Below are positions 59,187-64,000 of a stretch of 64,000 bases of DNA, in pieces (the stretch's first letter is position 1; each line of letters starts with the position of its first letter). The notes under the pieces are model-generated. The model did not search any database. It was not told where the DNA came from and was given only the letters and a program-made list of their open reading frames with translations. The stretch comes from Rhabditophanes sp. KR3021. Lineage: Eukaryota; Nematoda; Chromadorea; Rhabditida; Alloionematidae. The DNA is taken from the NCBI GenBank assembly GCA_963281155.1, contig CAUJLY010000001.1, positions 4,898,001-4,962,000 of the forward strand. Direction: 5' to 3'. The position numbers were made by a program, and so were the translations under genes.

Positions 59187-59717
59187 AACTATTAATATTG
59201 TGTAGTGCTAAAGAACTATCCTATGATGGTTATTTACTTGTTTATATAATTAGTGTTATCACGTAATTTTAACAATAAAAGTGATAACCGCCTTTACTCA
59301 ATATTTTTGTGAATTAAAAGCGTTTATGATACCCTATCCTTTTAATGGACAAAATCATGTGAGATTAAATTATCAATCATAATAATGTTGATCTCCTTTG
59401 ACTAATTGACTACATATTTAGGATTCATATAAATGACCAAACTTTACTATAAAATGATGTTATACCTTTTGGTTCTTAAAAATAGCCACGTTTTACGAAT
59501 AAAATAATTATTAATCTAATTACATTAAAGATTAGAAATACTTTAAAAGTACATATTTGTGCATTCAAATAATATGAATAAGAAAATATCAAGCTACTTA
59601 GATATGTTTAGGCAATTTATTATTAATATGCAATCTTAAATAAAAAAAGCATTGTAAAACGGAGGAGAACCAACGAAGTTTAACAATTTAATAAAGCATC
59701 ATATTTTGCCAACAAAA
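59187..59717. other. Intergenic spacer
   Basis: About 530 bp between two minus-strand genes. AT-rich, no coding signal. Confidence 0.4.
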
Positions 59718-61394
59718 TTAGGCCATTCCACCGAAATCATCGTCATCATCTTGAGGTTGGGGTCCCTTTACCTTCGGCCCGCCGGCGCGTTTTGCCATGA
59801 TGATTTGGTCGATTTGTAAGATTTTGAGAACAGCTTCGGTGGCTAAACGAATGGCAGAAAGCTTACCATGAAGGGGGTCGAAGATGTTTTCTTCGACAGC
59901 ATCCATGAACTCTCCATTAAATACATTGATTCCAGTGTTTTGTTTTCCTTCTTCATGAGCAGTGTATAATTTGGCCAAAATTTCAACTGGGTTAAGTCCG
60001 AGGTTATCAACGAATTGCTTTGGAATACATTCAAAAGCGGTAGCATAATTTTCGTATGTGTAGTGCTCGATTTTGCCAAGTTTGTTTTCTCTGTCAATTG
60101 TGGCAGCTTCGGCAGCCTTAGCTCTGATAGCACGAGCCAAGCAGATTTCAGAAGCACCGGCTCCTGCAAGAAGTCGGGCGTCCTTTGACAAGGCCTTGTA
60201 TGTGTTAATGGCATCATCAATGGCGCGTTCGATGTCTTCCATCTTTGGTCTTGATGCAGCTCTGACAACGATTGTTGCAAGGTTAGAAGCTTCTGAGTCC
60301 TTGGAGAAAACAACGACTGTCGCAGCCCCAATTTCCTTAGTTTCGGCTTTATCACATGTTCCCAAAGATTCAATTGGTGGACAACAGATTCTAGCCTGAG
60401 CTTGAGCCTGGAACTGTCTACAAAGTCTTCTTAAATCAAATTTGGACATCAGTCTAACTCCCATGATCTTGTACTTGTTCATGAAGTGAACATGAAGATC
60501 ACCGAACTTTCCTCCAGCAACAATGACATTGACACCAGCATCGGCTAACTCCTTCACTTGTTTTTCAACCAAAATCTCTTCTTCTTTTGAGAAGGAAAGC
60601 AAATCAGTGGCATTATTCATCAAGATGGTTCCCTTGGTTTCAGTGTGCATGACATCAAAGGCACAAGCAAAAACGGCGACTCTGCATTTGTCAGCTTGAA
60701 TGATCTCGCCCTCACATTTGCGATGGAAGACCATTCCATTGACGACTGTACTGTCAGAGACAGATGAACCGAGGATCTTGACAATACGGATATTGTCAAC
60801 ATTGAAGTTTTTAAAGTTCTTTGGCATAGTCTGGACACAGGCTTGGGAAACAAGATCAGCAATAAAGTCTTCGTTTTCGTATTGCTTGGAAGTAATGGAG
60901 GCACGGACAGCTTTTCTGACTTCATTGACATCTGAAAGGTCTGTGATAGTTTTGACACTCAAACCTGGAAGGACTTCTTCGACAACTTTCAAACACTTGT
61001 CAAATCCGTCAACAATTTGGGTCATGCTTAAACCATACTCGAATAGTTTAGCAGCTTCAATGAGTAGGGATGTTGATAGAAGAACGACGTAATTGGTATT
61101 ATCTCCGACTTGTTGTTCTTGCATTTCCGAAGCCATGACGACAAGCTTGGCTGCTGGGTGTTGGACTTCCATTTCACGGAGCATTGTAGCGGCATCTTTG
61201 GTTACAAACAATTTCTCTAAATGGTTGATAATCATCTTATTTGTTCCATTTGGTCCAAATGAGGTTCTTAATTTCTCGTAAAGTTCGGTAACAGCATCGA
61301 TGTTACGAAGAACTGTTTCTTCGACTCCTTCGAAGTATTGAGTTCCTTCTTTGAACATGGTTCTGAAACCAGACTTGGGAATTTTCATTGCCAT
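59718..61394 (-). CDS. cct-8: T-complex chaperonin subunit theta (CCT8)
   Basis: A single exon of 558 residues (human CCT8 is 548). Diagnostic theta-subunit sequence: SFGPNGTNKMIINHLEKLFV, TKDAATMLREMEVQHPAAKL, VMASEMQEQQVGDNTNYVV, and the second ATPase half LLAGAGASEICLARAIRAKA. CCT8 is one of eight subunits of the cytosolic TRiC/CCT ring that folds actin and tubulin. The usual GDGTN nucleotide motif reads GDNTN (97-101): the Asp is kept but Gly is Asn. Codon use is visibly more GC-rich and regular than in neighbouring genes, as expected of a highly expressed gene. A TTTTTAG acceptor lies about 20 bases before the ATG. Divergent from the next gene, with an HSE-like site between. Confidence 0.95.
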   Translation of the reverse strand: MAMKIPKSGFRTMFKEGTQYFEGVEETVLRNIDAVTELYEKLRTSFGPNGTNKMIINHLEKLFVTKDAATMLREMEVQHPAAKLVVMASEMQEQQVGDNTNYVVLLSTSLLIEAAKLFEYGLSMTQIVDGFDKCLKVVEEVLPGLSVKTITDLSDVNEVRKAVRASITSKQYENEDFIADLVSQACVQTMPKNFKNFNVDNIRIVKILGSSVSDSTVVNGMVFHRKCEGEIIQADKCRVAVFACAFDVMHTETKGTILMNNATDLLSFSKEEEILVEKQVKELADAGVNVIVAGGKFGDLHVHFMNKYKIMGVRLMSKFDLRRLCRQFQAQAQARICCPPIESLGTCDKAETKEIGAATVVVFSKDSEASNLATIVVRAASRPKMEDIERAIDDAINTYKALSKDARLLAGAGASEICLARAIRAKAAEAATIDRENKLGKIEHYTYENYATAFECIPKQFVDNLGLNPVEILAKLYTAHEEGKQNTGINVFNGEFMDAVEENIFDPLHGKLSAIRLATEAVLKILQIDQIIMAKRAGGPKVKGPQPQDDDDDFGGMA

Positions 61395-61571
61395 TTCGAA
61401 ATATTGAGTGACTAAAAAGAAACGAAAATATTAGTTTTAAAATGGAAGCAAATACGATTAAATAGGTGTCGAAACAATATAAAATCGCAAAATATACTTA
61501 TATCTCATCATTTTCACTCGATAGTGAGTCTCTCATCAAATATTAATTGACGAATGCATTTATTCAAAACT

Positions 61572-61579
61572 TTCTAGAA
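61572..61579. promoter_or_regulatory. Heat-shock-element-like palindrome
   Basis: TTCTAGAA, an inverted pair of NGAAN units (TTCnnGAA), sits in the 373-bp divergent region between cct-8 and the next gene, about 180 bp upstream of each start. Chaperonin genes are known HSF-1 targets. Only two perfect units are present, so it would be a weak site. Confidence 0.4.
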
Positions 61580-61767
61580 AGCCTTAGAACATTAAGTTTG
61601 TGTCTATATTGACGTCACTCCAATGTTCGTGGCTTTCACAGCGAAAGTTCACATTTTTGCGCGGTGTGATTGTAATCTTTGCATATAAGCTAAAACCAAT
61701 GACATAGTCATTGCATTTTTATTGAACACATCTACACGTAAATTGTACTCTCATTATTACTATAGTA

Positions 61768-63484
61768 ATGTCAACTACTAGGAATCTGGCCCTCTCTACC
61801 ACTCAAGAATTGGATAAATCATTGGATGAATTGTTAGGAGATGACCGCTACCTTGAACTAAGAGTTAGAAGAAACTTAGCTCAATGTGACTTATCTGGCA
61901 GCGAAGTATCAGCTAAACTTATTAATTTACCTGACTTGCAGAAGGAAAACAAAAACGGGATGAACGAGGATGCAGTCAAAAGTCATCTTGTCATAGTAAA
62001 CCAGTTTTGCATCAAACGTAATAACTATCTCAACGCTGTAAGACTTAGCCACCAAAAACAAAACAGAGTTCTAGAACTTTCCACAATCGACGGGAAGCTC
62101 AAAGAACTTAACACATGGCGAGATGCCAAAATGCTGGAGTTAAATCAACTTTTAAGGAAAGGAAATGTAAGTAATGCTAATAAAGAAAGATGTCATGCCG
62201 AAATTAATGGTCTACTTGAAAATATGAAAGTAATTGATCAAAATTTAGCTCGTCTTCAAAACAAACAAGCAAAAAGGAGAGGTATTCAAAAGGATGTTAT
62301 TACTAGTGCTTTTAAGGATATGAAGCGTAATTTTGATAAGGAACTATTAGGGTTGCAAAGACATTTTCAAAGTAAAATGAGTACCAATGAAGCACCTAAG
62401 AAAAGATTGTTTGCAAATTTGAACAGTAGTGGTAATGCATCTAATAAAAGAGGATTAGATAACAAGCCTACAGTTAGTGTAAACGAAATAATGGATGAAA
62501 GATTTGGCAGTCCTAATGGATTGCTAAGTGATACTATTGCTGATTATTATTTGGATGATGAGCCTGGCGCGCATGTCACTCCACGTGAAACGGCTGACGA
62601 ATCCATTCTTCTTCAGTTTGCCAACTTTGCTCTTACTTCAGCTAATCGCTCCGCAAGAAACTCATTAAATGGCACTTTTGATGAGTTACCAAAGCTTGAT
62701 ACTACATCGGGATCAGAAAAATACAACACCAAGATGCCAAATCTAAGCCGTTCACTTAATAATTCTGTTGGTAGTAGAATTTCTATTGATAACTCTCTCA
62801 ACGAATCAAATTTATCTGATGTTTTCAAATTAGATATGTCTGATTGTGATGAATTCAAGGATGTTAATAATATTTTTGGCGATATTTCAATGGACTCAAA
62901 TTCTTCAAAAACTTTCAAAAAAGACGATGAAGAAGAACTAATTTCTTGTGTTATTAATGATGAAAGCATTAGTTTGGCGAAGGACAGTCACGATGATGAA
63001 TGTGTATTTTTGGATGAGGATGCTACATCTTTTGTCATTGAATTGTTTGCATCAAGACTCTGGCCATTATATACCGAAAATGATATACCAAATATCGATA
63101 CCATTAGTTTACGTCTTGCTAATGAAGTAGATGAATTGACAGAAACTAAACTGTATGCTGAGATGTGCCGTTATTTGTGTGCTGAATGGATCAAAAAGAA
63201 ATATGATTTCAATAATTTTGAAATGTTCCATCACAAACTTCGTGCTGAAATTGAAAAAATTCAGGATTGTAAGTGATTTGTTCTAAATTATTTATGTTTA
63301 TATTTATCTATATTAATTTTGATTTTTAGCCCAAGGATATCGAACACGCGGAGGTGGATTGGGGGATATCTATGCAGATGGAACTTTGTTGGACCATATG
63401 GCAAAAAATCAAGTTATTGCTGAATTTAATAATAATATTCTGCTAGATGTAACTTCATCTTTGGAATTTAAAAACATTTTTTAA
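61768..63484 (+). CDS. Unknown 551-residue protein with coiled coil
   Basis: Two exons, 61768..63268 and 63330..63484, with a 61-nt phase-1 intron; 551 residues. Residues about 70-200 are predicted helical and charged (LVIVNQFCIKRNNYLNAVRL, ENMKVIDQNLARLQNKQAKR, KDMKRNFDKELLGLQRHFQS), consistent with a coiled coil. The middle is Ser/Asn/Asp-rich and disordered. The C-terminus is ordered (FVIELFASRLWPLYTENDIP, GYRTRGGGLGDIYADGTLLD). No TM or signal peptide. I do not recognise a family; a nuclear or cytoskeletal role is a guess. It shares a divergent promoter with cct-8. ATG 61768 follows an acceptor-like ACTATAG by two bases. Confidence 0.8.
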
Positions 63485-63874
63485 TTCATTTTTACAACTT
63501 AACTGTTGCATTATTTTGATATACCTATCATTTCAACAATCACATACAATAATTAATATCATTAATAACCAGACTTTTATTTGTTTATTTTTGTCTTTTA
63601 AAAGTGGTAAAAAACATTTTTTGGATGAAAAATGTAAAAATCATATTTTATGAACAATGCATTTAAAATAATTTTATGAATACTGAATCAAATGTTCTTA
63701 ATTACTATATATCTTTTCAAGGATCTCTTTCCTGGAAAATTAATACTTATTATGAGGACAATATTTTTTCAATTAATGCCTTACAAAAGAACTTATTTGC
63801 ACGGACAAATAGATAATATTTTTACCGGATGCCAGTTAAAACCTAGTTTGTGCATTTGTTTTATCTATTTATAG
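63485..63874. other. Intergenic sequence
   Basis: About 390 bp, AT-rich; the ORF at 63692 has no family features. Confidence 0.35.
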
Positions 63875-63967
63875 ATGAGGACCATTTCTTCCCGCAAAAT
63901 GCTTTTTGCTCATTCAACAAACGTGGTGGAGTTTATCAAATGAATAAGATAACAACAGATGATGCAG
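63875..63967 (+). CDS. Possible exon of a gene running off the window
   Basis: An open segment bounded by an acceptor-like TTTATAG and a donor-like GCAG|GTAAAC. The open frame (starting at 63877) reads EDHFFPQNAFCSFNKRGG then VYQMNKITTDDAG, which looks like protein. No family recognised and no start visible, so it would be an internal exon. Confidence 0.3.
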
Positions 63968-64000
63968 GTAAACAAAGTTATAAACACCAACTACTCAAAG

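Noticed and set aside
60073..61281. Plus-strand ORFs opposite cct-8
   Set aside because: Shadows caused by the higher GC content and codon bias of cct-8.
1..64000. tRNA, rRNA, CRISPR or bacterial-type systems
   Set aside because: No cloverleaf-like B-box, no rRNA-like conserved blocks, no regular spacer-repeat arrays; all recognisable genes are animal genes with spliceosomal introns.

Overview
This is a 64 kb piece of AT-rich (roughly 70 % by eye) nematode nuclear DNA. The case for a nematode rests on four things: nematode-type serpentine receptor genes, some in a tandem cluster; animal genes in recognisably nematode form (kal-1 anosmin, a discoidin-domain receptor, a C-type lectin + CUB secreted protein, a CHK-like kinase, exocyst sec-6, chaperonin cct-8); very short introns (37-61 nt is usual) with TTTTAG/TTTCAG acceptors; and acceptor-like TTTCAG/TTTTAG sequences a few bases before many start codons, as expected for spliced-leader trans-splicing. 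Several large genes have no intron or only one (sec-6, cct-8, the ZSWIM gene). That, with the base composition, makes me favour a clade IV nematode, but this is inference. I saw no tRNA, rRNA, CRISPR array or bacterial operon.

Layout. 0-8 kb: 3' end of a membrane protein gene, a decayed retroelement-like stretch (0.7-2.3 kb), a serine racemase-like enzyme, a small SWIM zinc-finger gene with a doubtful frame, an LHFPL-type tetraspan protein and a chemoreceptor. 8-12 kb: a long gene-poor stretch. 12-22 kb: a five-exon discoidin-domain receptor whose kinase domain has lost its catalytic motifs and whose third intron holds a decayed element, then a 1648-residue ZSWIM-type protein. 22-30 kb: kal-1 on the minus strand, an LTR-like element and a second chemoreceptor. 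31-36 kb: sec-6, a glycine N-acyltransferase-like enzyme and a CHK-like kinase. 36.5-42 kb: a transmembrane, catalytically dead carboxylesterase-like protein (gliotactin/neuroligin type) whose introns are packed with fragments of other coding sequence, including a GIY-YIG nuclease relic flanked by an 8-bp repeat that coincides with the splice sites. 42.9-47.5 kb: tandem receptor array with two apparently intact genes, one clear pseudogene and perhaps a further relic. 50-64 kb: mitochondrial ribosomal protein mS37 (CHCHD1), an unknown protein, a frameshifted FAHD1 gene, a 417-residue cysteine-rich secreted protein, another receptor, a small basic secreted protein, a C-type lectin/CUB protein, cct-8 and a divergently transcribed unknown coiled-coil gene.

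How the genes work together. There is no operon-like functional unit. Housekeeping genes (sec-6, cct-8, CHCHD1, FAHD1) are interspersed with fast-evolving environmental genes (receptors, lectin, Cys-rich secreted protein) and neuronal or epithelial adhesion genes (kal-1, DDR, gliotactin-like). Most coordinates are multi-exon models I assembled by hand from open frames plus GT/AG sites. Exon limits are given in the evidence, and in nearly every model the summed exon length is a multiple of three with matching phases. The most unusual observations are the apparent intron gain by a mobile insertion in the gliotactin-like gene, the degenerate DDR kinase, the recurrent decayed element in the DDR intron and at 2 kb, and the multiple frameshifts in FAHD1.
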